Source of the DNA: Lachnospiraceae bacterium
GTDB taxonomy: Bacteria > Bacillota > Clostridia > Lachnospirales > Lachnospiraceae
Assembly: GCA_029005135.1 (NCBI GenBank)
Contig: JAQXFO010000046.1
Span: 1 to 64,000, forward strand
Direction: 5' to 3'
DNA length: 64,000 nucleotides
The translations under genes and the position numbers were made by a program. A model generated the notes under the pieces. The model was not told the origin of the DNA and did not search any database. It saw only the letters and a list, made by a program, of their open reading frames with translations. Positions 63,731 to 64,000 of this stretch are shown here, piece by piece (positions within the stretch are counted from its first letter, which is position 1; each line of letters opens with the position of its first letter).

Positions 63731-64000
63731 ATGGGTTATCTGGAAACCTATAAAGCATGGCTTGAGGATCCGTATTTCGACGAAGCCACCAAAGCCGAAC
63801 TGCGGTCTGTGGCGGATGATGACAAAGAGATCCGTGAACGTTTTTATAATGATCTTCAGTTCGGGACAGCCGGCCTGCGCGGTATCATCGGCGCCGGCAC
63901 GAACCGTATGAATATCTATGTGGTCAGAAAGACAACACAGGGTCTGGCCAATTATATCCTGTCTCAGAATGGTCAGGACAAGGGTGTGGCCATCGCCTAC
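63731..64000 (+). CDS. Phospho-sugar mutase, 5' part
   Basis: The first 90 codons of an alpha-D-phosphohexomutase (phosphoglucomutase/phosphomannomutase group), cut by the window end. The protein begins MGYLETYKAWLEDPYFDEAT and carries DLQFGTAGLRGIIGAGTNRM, the conserved entry loop of the family; the phosphoserine loop lies beyond the window. GGGAGGAAAAGG precedes the ATG. It is likely the enzyme linking glucose-6- and glucose-1-phosphate for envelope sugar synthesis. Confidence 0.92.
   Translation, partial: MGYLETYKAWLEDPYFDEATKAELRSVADDDKEIRERFYNDLQFGTAGLRGIIGAGTNRMNIYVVRKTTQGLANYILSQNGQDKGVAIAY

Overview
The window reads as the chromosome of a Gram-positive, anaerobic member of the Clostridia, most like a G+C-rich Lachnospiraceae or Oscillospiraceae relative. 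The support is the content: a nine-gene V/A-type ATPase operon, AddAB instead of RecBCD, MecA, a DivIVA-like protein, a CCA enzyme with an HD domain, an archaeal-type ProS, a clostridial 2[4Fe-4S] ferredoxin, TSCPD, DUF1858 and DUF5702 proteins, and a Flp1-type pilin. Shine-Dalgarno sites and sigma-A-like promoters (TTGACA/TATAAT, 17-bp spacing) are easy to see. No rRNA, tRNA, CRISPR array or complete insertion sequence was found.

Layout. 1-1215 is the decayed end of a Tn916-type integrative element: an intact excisionase, a broken tyrosine integrase and a cluster of heptamer repeats. 1300-7431 holds a low-molecular-weight phosphatase, a YgiQ-type radical SAM protein, small membrane and unknown proteins, the CstA transporter and a YitT-family protein. 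7522-12144 (minus strand) is a Flp/Tad-type pilus cluster: pilin, DUF5702 protein, two TadE-like pseudopilins, prepilin peptidase and an FHA protein, without the motor genes. 12423-16807 has a rhomboid protease, a HIT protein, murG, a beta-CASP nuclease and a TSCPD protein. 17017-22679 carries an S-adenosylhomocysteine-disposal pair (deaminase plus hydrolase), a small unknown gene, greA and an aconitase-family hydratase.

22900-31472 is the complete V/A-ATPase operon (H-I-K-E-C-F-A-B-D), whose rotor subunit carries the sodium-binding residues of the Enterococcus hirae enzyme. It is followed closely by a large unknown exported protein. 34083-44081 holds asnS, rmuC and addBA (DNA repair). 44239-47811 holds an HTH membrane regulator and a coenzyme A locus (coaBC, coaX and a probable pantothenate ECF transporter). 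48008-50386 holds prfB with a programmed frameshift and lysC with an internal second start.

50387-50991 has no convincing gene but contains two very large nested inverted repeats and a minus-strand terminator. It is the best candidate here for an undescribed structured RNA or repeat element. 50992-54039 holds a DUF1015 protein, ferredoxin, a DUF1858 protein and mecA. 54358-63592 is a mostly tightly spaced plus-strand run: GH18 protein, DivIVA-like protein, Sua5, dCMP deaminase, proS, cca, trmL and an LTA-synthase-like sulfatase. The window ends inside a phosphohexomutase gene.
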